A program made the position numbers and the translations under genes. A DNA stretch of 64,000 nucleotides, taken from NCBI GenBank assembly GCA_947579605.1, contig OX388321.1, forward strand, positions 10,877,427-10,941,426, read 5' to 3'. The stretch is from Athripsodes cinereus. Lineage: Eukaryota; Arthropoda; Insecta; Trichoptera; Leptoceridae. Positions 12,607 through 22,666 of this stretch are shown one piece after another. Within the stretch, counting starts at the first letter, position 1. Each line of letters begins with the position of its first letter. Under the pieces are notes generated by a model, which made no database searches, was not told the DNA's origin, and saw nothing but the letters and a program-made list of their open reading frames with translations.

Positions 12607-12735
12607 CCAATGGTTCTCAACTTTTATGTAACCAGTGGTACTCAACTTTTTTATGTGACCAGTGGTATTCAATCTTTTCATGTAACCAGTGGTTCTCAAC
12701 AATTTTTGTAGTGGTTCTCAACTTTTTTTTTGTAT
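12607..12735 (+). repeat. Five tandem ~26-bp units upstream of the polypurine tract
   Basis: Units follow the pattern CCAGTGGTTCTCAACTTTT plus ATGTAA and occur head to tail, each with small changes. The CAGTGGTTCTCAA core resembles the terminal inverted repeat of hAT transposons. Here it is tandem and directly oriented, so it is not an hAT element. Confidence 0.85.
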
Positions 12736-12787
12736 AATTGAGGAACTTGAAAATTTGTCGCTTCTCTTCAAATTTTCAAGAGGGGCC

Positions 12788-12798
12788 GAAAGGGAGAA
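12788..12798 (+). promoter_or_regulatory. Polypurine tract
   Basis: GAAAGGGAGAA runs directly into the 3' LTR, extended upstream as AAGAGGGG after a CC interruption. It is the expected plus-strand primer site for LTR-element reverse transcription and sets the element's orientation. Confidence 0.8.
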
Positions 12799-15199
12799 TG
12801 CTACGCATTAAATAATCGCTGCGGAGAAGTTCATACTGACTAATGTTCCTACAGTCAATTGTTGTCTGTGAGTCTTCCGTAATAATAATAATAATTGTAC
12901 GTTACAAAGAACACGTGACGGGCTGATGCTTCGATCTGCACACGGCACCACATCGTATGATTCTCATTCCCTTGAAGAATAACCGTTAAACGTGCCTGTT
13001 CCTCCGCGCGTCGCTTGCAAGCAAGTGCAGTTCGCCTGTCGCATTGGAGAAATCAACACCTCCACGGAGCTTGTCTCCGTGGATAACCGCGAACTCAATA
13101 AGACAGTATTTCATTCGTAATAATAATAAATATAATATAACTAGTTATAGCAGAGATTGTCTAAATATTATGTACAAAATAATATAGTAATTTGAGTAGT
13201 GTATGACCAAAATAGTGAGGTTAATATGGAGTTCATATAACCAAGTAACGTGTTCCCGCCATATGTAAATTTCTAGTTAATAAATGTTCGCGTCTCAAAA
13301 TAATGGAGTTTCTTAAATACCAGAATGAATGTTATAGATATTATATTTCGGATCTTGGTAAAGTGAAAATAGTTTGCAACTAACGTTATAATGATAAGTA
13401 ATGAATAAAAGAACTCTCACCGATCGAACTTTGTTTCCCACCAAAAGTGTAACGTAATATTGTTGATATAGATTAATTATGTGTTTTAGTAAAGGTAAAC
13501 AAACTATTCTTAATAACTCGTGTATTGGAGTGAGGTATAATGTCGAAATTGTACAATAACCACGTCGGGAATGCATACCAAACGTACATGTAATTATGTC
13601 GACATTAATAATAATACAAAACGAAGAAATATTAAATATACTATTGTTTATATTGTACGCTTACCCAGCATCCAAGTAAATAATATCAATTGAGTAAAGA
13701 CTTCCTACAACGTGTGTCAGTGTAGTAGTGAGGGAATTAATAAATATATAACCTCATTGACTTCTTCAGAACAGTACGAGATAATGCGAGTGAATCTTAT
13801 ATGCATATCCTTATGGTGATAGCAGTAGAACGTGTATTTGTTCTTGAGGGATTCCATTCTGAACGAAACCGTCATCGTCCGTCGGCATCAAGTAGACAGC
13901 TTTGTATGTTCCACCCCCCTGTCTATATAGACGGTATGTAACAGAACAACATAGGATGTTCATCTGCGCGTGTGTCAACGTATATATCTGATTCGCCGTT
14001 ACATAGGAACCAAGCGTAAATAACGTGTAATTTAATCTGTAAGTACCCGACAAGCTATAAGTTTAATTATGATCAGAGAACCATTGTAAATGCCACTTTA
14101 TGTATTGAATATTTGAGTATCTAAGTACATGCCACTTTGTTTAAATGTCCGTATTGAATATGGTATAACCATTGCTCTCATAATTTTATGTATAATCCAC
14201 TATATATGTTGTCTGTGTAATGTTCTAATAATTGAGTTAGATATCTATGAACCATTGTTATGTATCAACCCTGTTTTATTCAATACATACTGTCTTGTTT
14301 ATCTCCATTTACGAATTTTATTGCTTTTACATAATCACCTTCCCTTTATTAATAAAATGTACCTTCCGTACAAACAGATACCAAAAGTGGATATTGCTGG
14401 ATATTGATATTGTACCAAACTTGTAACTACTATTGGATATGTATTAATGTACCCGGAAAAGGAGTTATTCCAGGCTCAATTCCGGAATAAGCTGAGCATA
14501 TAAATATTCCATTATATATTATGATACCCTTGGGTTCGAATCCTGAGTGAAACTGTATGTAACGAACTTTTGTATGAGTATCTATAAGGGACGTGAGTAC
14601 AAGAATCTAAAATGGAAATGAATGTCAATCTATAATTCTACTCAAGAAAAGATATAAGTAGAATCTTTGCAATATAAAGTATGCTAACAGAAGAAACATT
14701 ATTGCATGAATTACCTAAGTATTCTAAAATGATATGATGACCATAAGAAAATGATGAAACCAAAGGATAAAGAATTCTCTGAACTTTACGTAAGTATAAT
14801 ATGTATAATTGAAGTATGTACCTGTCACCCACACACAATGCATTCCTCTTGCACAAACCAAGTAGAATCATACCTAGACACGAACTTGAGCCAATATTAA
14901 TCTGTTTTACTTGCAAATATCTTTATATACTTTCTCTATAATATAATTAATTTTCTATGTGTTTCGCTTATGTACATTGCAAAATGTATGTAGCGAAGCT
15001 GGGGGTTACGAGCCAAATTATATATTTTCTTATGTACCATTCATGTAAATTCATTTCTTATATAACATTTGATAATTTCTCTTTTAAATAACTATGTATG
15101 TAATGATATGATGCGATCGTCCTAGTGGACGAAATCGTGTTAATTTGTGAGCTCGTCCTTGGATGTAGCAATGTGGGCGAACGATGACGTATCGTGTCA
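12799..15199 (+). repeat. 3' LTR
   Basis: Matches the 5' LTR base for base as far as I could check, with the same length and ends. The hairpin (13062-13082) and B box (14532-14543) are kept. Confidence 0.92.
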
Positions 15200-15203
15200 T
15201 TAC
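15200..15203 (+). repeat. Target-site duplication, 3' copy (TTAC)
   Basis: TTAC follows the CA end of the 3' LTR and pairs with 7024-7027. Confidence 0.85.
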
Positions 15204-15226
15204 CCCTCTTTTGGGATATGCCATAA
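15200..15226 (-). repeat. Repeat A, part 2 (split by the LTR element)
   Basis: TTACCCCTCTTTTGGGATAT then GCCATAAT is the terminal block of repeat A. It continues the copy interrupted at 7027. Confidence 0.8.
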
Positions 15227-15633
15227 TATCAGTAGTAGTAATCCTTTCTGTAAGATTTAGAGATCAGTAAAGCCTCTCATTCTGAATATTTTTTCTTAAA
15301 CGGAATTCCGAGGAGAGCTTATAAGTTTATTATAGATAGATTTATAAAAATCGAGGTGTAAATAAAGTACAATGAAATTGTCTTAAAATAGCAATTCACG
15401 TGATATTACATAGGTGAAGAAAAGTATAAATTCAAAAAAAAAGCTTTGTTTTAGTTTTACTATGAGATGTGTACAATATGTTAACAGCCACCTGATGATG
15501 TCAACTCCATGGTAAAAGCGCTTATAATGAAACAAAAACAAATAATGTTTGTCGGTAGCCTGGAGGTAGAGTCTCGGCCTCATGAACATGGGGTCCGTGG
15601 TACGATAACAGGTGCCGGCAAACTCCCCTTTAA

Positions 15634-16070
15634 CGACACAAGCTTTTAGAAGCTTACTGTGAAATTTGAATGAGGTTGTTTTTGGGTTTATAGCAAAAAC
15701 CCAGATATAAAAAAAATGTTGTTACACAATGTTAACACTGAACTGGAGGAGACAGACTTTTTTAGTAGCCATCAGACTGACTGCATATAACAAACTTACA
15801 GATGGTCCTCTCCAACCCTATAAAAAATCAAGGGATACAGGATAATGGGCATGCCTCATCACTGAATTTTAAAAATTAATTAACGACCAACTGTTTTTTT
15901 TACACGACACAAAAGTGTAAAAGTGTAGGAAACTTGTTCATTACAGGGGACTCCATGGGAGGCACGTAGTAAACATACTTTTTTTTTTTTAAAAAGAAGA
16001 TATATCTGGGTTTCGTTATATCCAAATACAACGTTATATATCTTTCACAGTAAGCTTAAAGCTTGTGGCG
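15634..16070. mobile_element. Inverted-repeat element (MITE or foldback)
   Basis: The left end (CGACACAAGCTTTTAG, AGCTTACTGTGAAA, then AACCCAGATATA) is matched by the reverse complement of 16010-16070 (CGCCACAAGCTTTAAG, CTTACTGTGAAAG, AACCCAGATATATC). The ~70-bp arms are imperfect. Between them is a repeat A fragment. The sequence just left (15550-15633, GGAGGTAGAGTCTCGG...GGTCCGTGGTACGATA) looks faintly tRNA-like and may be a SINE head, but I could not confirm it. Confidence 0.55.
15830..15965 (+). repeat. Repeat A fragment
   Basis: Carries ATGCCTCATCACTGAATTT and ends GGGGACTCCATGGGA. It is enclosed by the inverted-repeat element at 15634-16070. Confidence 0.55.
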
Positions 16071-16589
16071 TGAAAGACTTTTAATTATAATATCAATAAT
16101 CATATGCATAAACAGATGTATGTATTACAAAATATGATTTAATTAGACTTTAGGTATATACCCACCTGGGTATATTACAACTAATTAATGTTATTTCCTA
16201 TTCGCACTGATTAATTATTTCAAAGGATGATAATAATAATAATAATATTTGTGTGTTTTGAATATCAATAGGATTCAGCCTTCGCTCCCAATGTATCTAC
16301 CAATCTAATTTATACAAACTCTAGAGTGGTTCGTGAAGCTTCGAGTTTATTAAATTTTGAATGGGCCACCTGTAAATTTTATTTCTTCTTCAAAAAGTTC
16401 ATTAATCAATTTTATCGAATCGATGTAATAGATAAAAAGTTTTAGATTATTAAACGAAAACTTTTATTTATTAGTTTTGCAAAGTTTTGCTCAAAAATCA
16501 TAAAATAACAGCTAAACACAAAAAATCAATATTAAGATCTTGTCTGAACGGTTTTATGGCCAAACACACCGATACGATTACATTAGTCA

Positions 16590-16650
16590 TATTTATTTAT
16601 TTATTTACAGATATTTACGACCAAAGCCTTTTACATGTTAAACCTTTGTA
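16590..16650 (-). mobile_element. CR1-type 3' end, reverse strand
   Basis: On the minus strand this reads AAAAGGCTTTGGTCG, then a TAAATAAATAAATA tail. That is the layout (GGC...hairpin, then (TAAA)n) seen at the 3' end of the large retrotransposon at 55.9 kb and at 61.28-61.34 kb. No coding part is recognisable. Confidence 0.45.
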
Positions 16651-16659
16651 TACATAAAA

Positions 16660-17040
16660 TACAGGTACTTATACAAAGGTATGATCTGTTTAAAAAAAAG
16701 ACGCAAAACAATAAGACTAAAAAAACGAGAGTTTTACAAACAGTACAACATTACTTACTTACTTTCCGTGTCCGGAACACCATCAAATTTTGTATCTCCA
16801 ATGTTCGGCCATCCGGACACCCCCGGCATTCGCCAGTAGTGCGTCCTCACGGGTAACATTAATCATGTTATAATAAATTATAAAATAAGTTACAAAATTG
16901 TTAAAAAAAAATTGAACTTAAAATTAAATTATATTAATAAAGAATAAGAATTTCACTTATTTTAGAGGCATTAACTATGTGACAATTTCTAGACATTTTC
17001 AAAAAATATTTAAACTTGAATTGCTATGTTTATTTGTTAC
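16660..17040. other. No gene seen; one GC-richer patch
   Basis: A GC-richer patch at 16760-16855 (TTCGGCCATCCGGACACCCC) stands out from the AT-rich surroundings and is probably an unidentified repeat fragment. Confidence 0.4.
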
Positions 17041-17048
17041 ATTAATTG

Positions 17049-17108
17049 AAAATACGCTATCGCGATTTCAGTGCACTTGCACCATTGACGAGCTTTTCAA
17101 GACTAAGA
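17049..17108 (+). repeat. Left member of a 2.7-kb-spaced inverted pair
   Basis: AAATACGCTATCGCGATTTC...CATTGACGAGCT...AAGACT. The same block occurs reversed at 19693-19757. The two may be the ends of one element or two copies of a short repeat. Confidence 0.6.
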
Positions 17109-17742
17109 ATAAGAATTTGTTCCCTTATTCATTCTTTACTGACCTACATTGATTACAAACAATTACATAGGTATAGCTTAGGTACCTATTGCTTTAAAAA
17201 AAGGGATCAATTTTTAATATGTATTCCGAATAAAATTTAGTAAAATAATAAAAACATTTTTTCAAAGTTTAACTGATTTCAACGATCTCGACTTTATTAT
17301 ATTTAATGCACAGAAATAATATGCACTATTTCATATCACAGGAAAAAGTAAAGTGTTAACGTTGAATTTACGTTAAAGCAAGTTTGTCCCATTGCAAATT
17401 TGGAGTTTGAAATATTCCGTATCACCCTAGCGAGTTGGTACCTATATGTCTCTGCAAATAATATTGATGTAATATATAATATTATACTGTAGAAAACAGC
17501 TTACTGATTTTACCTTATTGAAGTATTGAGAGAGGGAAAGTAAAACATAATAATATTTGATGTACTTACTCTAAATGAAATACGTGAATTCTATAATAAT
17601 AAACCGTACGTCAAACAAGATTAATTATCTACTGGTATCTTTTAAATATAATAATAGTGATTGGATGATGCTGTACCTAGATATAATATATTATATTATT
17701 ATTAAATGAAAAAACTTTACATAAAAATTCAGAATTTAGGTA

Positions 17743-17790
17743 CTTGATGATGTTAGCGGAAGCTTTCAAAAGTCACCTAGCAAATTATTA
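17743..17790 (+). ncRNA. Eroded hammerhead-like motif
   Basis: CTTGATGATGTTAGCGGAAG then CTTTCAAAAGTCACCTAGCAAA lines up with the hammerhead cores at 39428 and 58581. The GGAA loop and part of stem II remain. The GAAA box has become CAAAA and stem III no longer pairs, so it should be inactive. Confidence 0.55.
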
Positions 17791-17950
17791 AAGACGCCAG
17801 TGGAATTTATTTTTATTTTGTTTCATTTTTTTCTTTCTTATGATTATCATTGAAAGAGACAGGGAAATCAGTAATCTTAATAATATAAGTTGTTCGAAAT
17901 TTTCGAGTAGATAGGGGAATATCCTTGGAGCGCTTTGGGTGTTACGTTAA

Positions 17951-18873
17951 GGGCCCCGTTTAGCAAAAACGGTAAAATTATCAATTTTCAACAAATTTGA
18001 TAGAAAAATTGCCAAAACTTGTCGAACCTTGCAAACATATTGATTTCATAAAATAAAAAATTAAATATTTATTACCAATATTAGTTTTTTACTAAAAAAT
18101 AAATAAATCGCAGACTGATGAGATATATTTAGGTACTCTTTGTTATATCAAAATACAAATTATTTGTAAAAAAAATATATTTTTTATTCATCCTATCAAA
18201 CATATAAATACTACAGATTTTAGCAAACTTTTTTTAGTATACAAAAAATTGAGTTCATGTGGTGATTTTTGGTTTCAAAATATGTGAAATTTTATCAAAA
18301 AAAATATTTTTCAAGTCGGTCAATATCCATGAAAAAAACAAAAAAAAGTAGAATTTTTTTGTTCTATTTTATTTAATTTAATATTACACAACTTATATTT
18401 CGATACATTTATATTGATATTTTATTAAAGTTAACAATAAACATTTCGTATTCCCCAAACAGCAATGAAATGCTGGTATGAGGGGAGGATGTAATTCTAA
18501 AACTCAAGCACAAAATGTCTTCTCACAAAAATTTCTTCTTACATAATTGTCTCTGTTTGGCTTCTTATAATTGTTATAACTATCTAAATTTTCTCAATAT
18601 TAAAACAATTATATGAAAATTTGTAGGATTCTCGTGCGTTTATGTACCAAACACACCCCCGAATTCGATTTTTATAAATATGCTTTTTTATAAACGAATA
18701 CTATGAAGCTAAAATCAAGTTTTTTTTTAAAAGTTGAAGTTTGATATTGGTAATTAATATTTGTTTTCATATTTTATCAAATCAGAATGTTCCTAGGGTA
18801 AACAAGTTTTGAGAGTTTGTGTGCCAAACTTGATGAAAATTGAATGTTTTATCGTTTTTGCTAAAGGGGCCCT
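17951..18873. mobile_element. Non-autonomous DNA element flanked by TTAA
   Basis: Left end GGGCCCCGTTTAGCAAAAAC and right end (reversed) AGGGCCCCTTTAGCAAAAAC are inverted repeats. Similarity extends inward (ATCAATTTTCAACAAATTTG against ATTCAATTTTCATCAAGTTT). TTAA stands outside both ends (17947-17950 and 18874-18877). TTAA duplication is typical of piggyBac, though the terminal bases are not the usual CCC. The interior is AT-rich with no transposase. Confidence 0.7.
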
Positions 18874-19414
18874 TTAAGAAAAAATACTTTTGATGCTTTG
18901 AGTAAAAATGGACGATGAGCAGATTAGTCTTAAAAAAATATTAATTAATATTACTCAATAATTCTAAGATTATACTTTTTTCTTAGAATAAATAGTTTTG
19001 ATTCCTCATTATGCATAAAGAAATATATTTTGTGTAGAAAATAAAATAAATAAAAACAAGACTGCATGCCATTTTTTCTGGAATTATTTTGCGAACTAAA
19101 AGAAGACATCCCTTTCCCATTCAATTTCCAAATCCAGAACTAGATTTATCTTTTAAATAAATGAAGTTCCTAGACAATATACTTTGATATGAAGTATCTT
19201 CAGTAATCCAACAATGTCTCAGAAAAAGTTTTTGGCTCTTAAACAACATTGTGATTAAATTGTAAATAATACTTAATTCATCGATACATCATGAACAATT
19301 AACAATATTCTTCATTTGTATTCAAAGTATTGATTTTTTAAGAAGGCTTTTAGTCAACGTTCCGCAATTCTCTTTATTATTTGTTGAGCGATTAAATAAG
19401 CATTCTCTTTTCAG

Positions 19415-19527
19415 TGATCTGACAAGTCATCCGGCTGACGGGAACAAAGTGACTTCAGAATCTCAATACAGTTGTCGAATTCTGAAAGGCTTCAAACAAG
19501 AAGAAAATGGGAATAACTCTGTTTGCG
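19415..19527 (+). CDS. Putative internal exon, 37 codons, unknown protein
   Basis: A pyrimidine-rich acceptor (CATTCTCTTTTCAG) at 19401-19414 and a strong donor (G/GTAAGTAAA) at 19528 bound a 113-bp segment. It is open in just one frame: one base, 37 codons, one base. The peptide starts DLTSHPADGNKVTSESQYSC and ends KQEENGNNSVC. It is rich in polar and charged residues with two cysteines, and its base composition is clearly less AT-rich than the flanks. No family is recognised. It lies between the inverted blocks at 17.05 and 19.7 kb, so it could belong to a transposon rather than to a host gene. No partner exon with matching phase was found nearby. Confidence 0.5.
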
Positions 19528-19692
19528 GTAAGTAAATTTCAATATAAATTATATTAAAATATATTTTACAAAAGACGCAATTCATACCATGGGAAAAATT
19601 TCGGAAATTTTTCGGAGAACTTGAACACAACAATGAATATTTACCATTAGGTACATTAATACACGTGCATTCGCATCATACATTAAATGTAA

Positions 19693-19757
19693 TATTTCAA
19701 GTCTTAACAGCTCGTCAATGTTGAAGGTTGACAGAAATCGCGATAGCGTATTTAAAA
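19693..19757 (-). repeat. Right member of the inverted pair
   Basis: Reverse complement reads AAATACGCTATCGCGATTTC, then CATTGACGAGCTGTTAAGAC, matching 17049-17108. Confidence 0.6.
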
Positions 19758-19759
19758 AT

Positions 19760-20490
19760 TAAGTAGTTATATACATAGTCATTCAAGTCAATTTTAAAAA
19801 AATATTCCTATCTCAAATTACATCACAAGATTCGCATATCCCATATTTTTTCTACAGTAATCGTTTTTAATACATCATTTAATATTTAGATAATGGGGGC
19901 AGCCGCCTACTTCTTTGGGGCAAAGGCTTGCTGCCTAAGATGTCATTTTATGTTTCGCCGAATTGCTGGGAATTTTTTTTCAGTATAATTATTTTATCCC
20001 ATCGTCTAAAAAGCCTATAAGTGAAACCAGGAGGCGAAAATATGTAAAATGTAGACACCGTCTTTATTACAATATCTTTTACAACATCTGTAGACCATTT
20101 ATACTTGAAATAATATCAAGTATTTCTTTTTAATAATTTTCCTTCAGATAACACAATTACTTTTAGGAAAAGTTAGCACTACTGGAAACATTGATATTAT
20201 TTTTGTAATAATTTAATTAAAGTTCTATTTTAGATTTAGTAATTGAAGTTATATTTAATTAAAATTATTAAGATTCACACGAACGTATCTAGATGTTTTT
20301 AAAAGACCTGTATAAATCACGAGAATTGAAATTATTGTATTGAATTTTCATTTTTCTCATCATTCTTTATTATATTTTCATAAAGCTCTAAATAATTAAT
20401 AATAGATAGACTATTTATAACACGTACAAATATAGCAAGTTGTCACGAAATACATTTTTTATTGGTTTACGTCTACATGATAGGAAAACT
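19760..20490. other. No gene seen
   Basis: AT-rich. A GC-richer patch at about 19893-19975 (GGGGGCAGCCGCC) has no splice-bounded frame that I can support. Confidence 0.5.
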
Positions 20491-20494
20491 ATTT

Positions 20495-20537
20495 AACTTA
20501 TTTGTGCTACTAGTAGTAGTAGCAGCACAAATAAGTT
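20495..20537. repeat. 14-bp perfect inverted repeat
   Basis: AACTTATTTGTGCT and AGCACAAATAAGTT flank a 15-base loop of ACTAGTAGTAGTAGC. It is a strong hairpin with no assigned function. Confidence 0.85.
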
Positions 20538-20584
20538 CAAGATATTCAACCTTGGAGCATCCAGCAAATAATCAGTCTGCCACT

Positions 20585-20778
20585 CTTTTCCATAAATTTT
20601 CGAGTGTCCTGTAAAATGCGGGTGTTCGAAAAAATAAATCTTAAATTCGGTGATGATGTTTTCCATTCATCCCGAACGTTTGAATTTTTTGTTGGCACGG
20701 AGAAAACATCTTGAATATTTATGACATGCAGCTAGCCTGCTGGCTTCTCATCTTGCAGGACATGCCGTGATGATTTAA
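20585..20778 (-). repeat. Repeat A copy
   Basis: Contains TTTTCGAGTGTCCTGTAAAA, GGTGATGATG, GTTGGCACGGAGAAAAC, TAGCCTGCTGGCTTCTC and ends CATGCCGTGATG. It is near full length. Confidence 0.75.
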
Positions 20779-20789
20779 AAGTAATAGTA

Positions 20790-21420
20790 GTATAGTTAAA
20801 GGTTACCGAAATGATCCAGCAAGACATGATCACTTTAAGCTATTATTATTATTACTGACAATAAGAAGATTCTTACAAGGATCATTACAGCTGAAGGCCA
20901 ATGCGATTCCAGAATATAGCCTTTAACATTTCCCTGACGACGACACATCTTCAATATATCTTCAATTTTCCTTATGAATTCCGCATACATATGTCACGTT
21001 AAAGATTTCAATGTCTCCAGTTAGACCAATAAACATATGAATAGCCTTTCCTACTGGCGACTTTGCCAATATATTTGTTCTGCTTTGAGGCTGGTAAAAA
21101 ATCGTGATGCCGAGAACGTCCATACGCATTGGGGACATGCATATTGAAAAAAATCAGTATTATTGGTTTAAATATGATACCGTTGAGTAGCTTGATAAAG
21201 TGATACAGAATAATATTTTTTTAACATTTGACAGACTATTTCATTTGTACTTATATTCATGGGTTGGGTTTATTATGCAAAGTTTGTGGTAAATCTAAAT
21301 CTTACAAATATTGATGATATATTATGAAGAGGAAAACTGAGGTTTATAAAAACGTGGTTATAACACAAATCCTTATTTGTTTTAAACACTTTTTATATAA
21401 AATAAAAACTAAACACACGC
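20790..21420. other. No gene seen
   Basis: AT-rich; nothing recognised. Confidence 0.5.
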
Positions 21421-21440
21421 ATGGAAGTGATTTTAAATAT

Positions 21441-21470
21441 AAAATATACTATACTATACTATACTATACC
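21441..21470 (+). repeat. (ACTAT)n microsatellite
   Basis: Runs of TATACTATACTATAC sit directly beyond the 3' end of the RTE fragment and probably represent its tail. Confidence 0.75.
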
Positions 21471-21471
21471 C

Positions 21472-21949
21472 TCACGCCATGTCCCAGGAGGGGTAGGCAG
21501 AGAGAACGGAACGCCATATAGATCTATCCTTACATACTTCTTTCGCTTCCTCTACATTCATCCAGTTTCTCATACATGCAGGCGTCCGCCCTTAAGAATT
21601 TGGTCAACGTGGTTCTTGGACGTCCACGCTTCCCCACACCCCTTCTTTCAGATAAATACATCCTCTTCGTCATCCTTTCATCTTGCATTCGCTCAACATG
21701 TCCAAACCATCTCAACTTGTTTACACGCATTCTGTCCACAACACTCCTCTCACATCCGCTCATTCTCCTGATATCCTTATTCTTCACTCTATCTCGCAAC
21801 GTTTTACCAACCATTCTTCTCAGTGAACGCATCTCCACAGCATTTATTCCACTCTCATCCTTTTTCAACCATGTCCAAGTTTCGCTTGCATACATAAGTG
21901 TCGGTACCAGAATGGTATTGTGGACTAGCATTTTTGCCATGTTCGACAC
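21472..21949 (-). pseudogene. RTE-type non-LTR retrotransposon, 3' fragment
   Basis: The minus strand encodes the C-terminal region of a reverse transcriptase polyprotein: TLMYASETW, the LRWFGHVERM block and a GKRGRPRTT block. In intact elements such a block continues into a Trp-Asp motif, but here the frame drifts after RPRTT (LTKFLRADACMYEKL). Reverse transcriptase, endonuclease and everything upstream are missing, so this is a 5'-truncated dead copy of about 480 bp. The 3' end has GCCATGTCCCAGGAGGGGTA, a sequence common at lepidopteran RTE ends, followed by the ACTAT microsatellite. Confidence 0.8.
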
Positions 21950-21965
21950 ACTGCTATTGCTAACA

Positions 21966-22055
21966 ATGTGCCGTACCTAATATTTAATTACTGAGAATAT
22001 ATTATAAAATATGTGCCGTACCTAATATTCAATTACTGAGAATATATTATAATAA
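21966..22055 (+). repeat. Two tandem 45-bp units
   Basis: ATGTGCCGTACCTAATATT... is repeated directly at a 45-bp offset (units at 21966 and 22011) with one obvious difference (TTTAATT against TTCAATT). It abuts the 5' edge of the RTE fragment. Confidence 0.9.
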
Positions 22056-22283
22056 ATAACGAACTTAACATTGGAAAAGGCATAGTGGAATTTTGTAATT
22101 CCATAACTGAATTCAATAGAATGATTAGCATTTTCCTTGTATTATTTACAGCAATGATTTAATGTCATTATTAATTTTATTCCTTTGTGTTAAATTAGCG
22201 AAGGAGAATTTGAAGGTTTTAAATAACAAGAAAATTTTTGTGTGTAAATAAATAGTGGCACCAAAATCAACAAAACATTATAC

Positions 22284-22500
22284 ACACCATCACGACTTTT
22301 TCCACAAGTGGGGTAGCAAGCGCACAGAGTGCATGTAATAAACATGCAAATTATCCTCTTGGTGCCAAAAAAGTTTGTCAACGTTGAACTGAAGATGTCA
22401 AATGTTTTAATGAATGTGATGTTTAACGAATACCTGCATTTTACAGGACACTCGAAAACATACGAAAAAGAGTGGGAGACCAATTTTTCGTCAGGTGCTT
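22284..22500 (+). repeat. Repeat A copy
   Basis: ACCATCACGACTTTTTCC, AAGTGGGGTAGCAAGCG, AAACATGCAAATTATCCTC, GAACTGAAGATGTCAAATG, TTTTACAGGACACTCGAAAA, AAAGAGTGGGAGACC. It is the best-preserved copy apart from 45450-45675. Confidence 0.85.
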
Positions 22501-22666
22501 CAGCTTGTTTCTACCCTGTATTATTGAGAAAAATATTGAAATGGGATTGTGCGTATGTATTTTAAGAATTATACATTGTAGTCGAAATACTCTTATTACT
22601 TATGTGAATGCATCGAGCAGACAAAGTAAGAATTTAACTATAAAAAGCGAACGCATCTATCCTTAA

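Larger units (their letters stand above)
9429..12798 (+). other. Non-coding interior of the LTR element
   Basis: No retroviral-type protein motifs in any frame. The stretch has its own texture: TTAACCCTTTGTG-type words at 10561, 10591, 10678 and 10804; three TCT(A/C)TGTGAGAA-like words between 11655 and 11700; a (TA)n run near 12312; and a five-unit tandem array at 12607-12735. Interiors without genes but with structured repeats are typical of LARD-type elements, which borrow proteins from related autonomous copies. Confidence 0.8.
7028..15199 (+). mobile_element. Non-autonomous LTR retrotransposon with 2.4-kb LTRs (LARD-like)
   Basis: An 8172-bp element: LTR (2401 bp), 3370-bp interior, LTR. 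The LTRs line up at a constant offset of 5771 bp with no difference that I could see. They begin TG and end CA, and TTAC is duplicated on both sides. A polypurine tract (GAAAGGGAGAA) abuts the second LTR, fixing the orientation as plus. The interior has no gag, protease, reverse transcriptase or integrase motif and no open frame above about 90 codons. Gypsy and BEL/Pao elements make 4-5-bp duplications, so the enzyme donor was probably one of these (inference). Near-identical LTRs imply recent insertion. The small open frames inside the LTRs are repeated only because the LTR is. Confidence 0.92.

Noticed and set aside
12607..12735. hAT transposon based on CAGTGGTTCTCAA
   Set aside because: The word is in five direct tandem copies with no inverted partner and no 8-bp duplication.
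21421..21980. Plus-strand frames of 116 and 134 codons
   Set aside because: They are antisense shadows of the reverse-strand RTE fragment.
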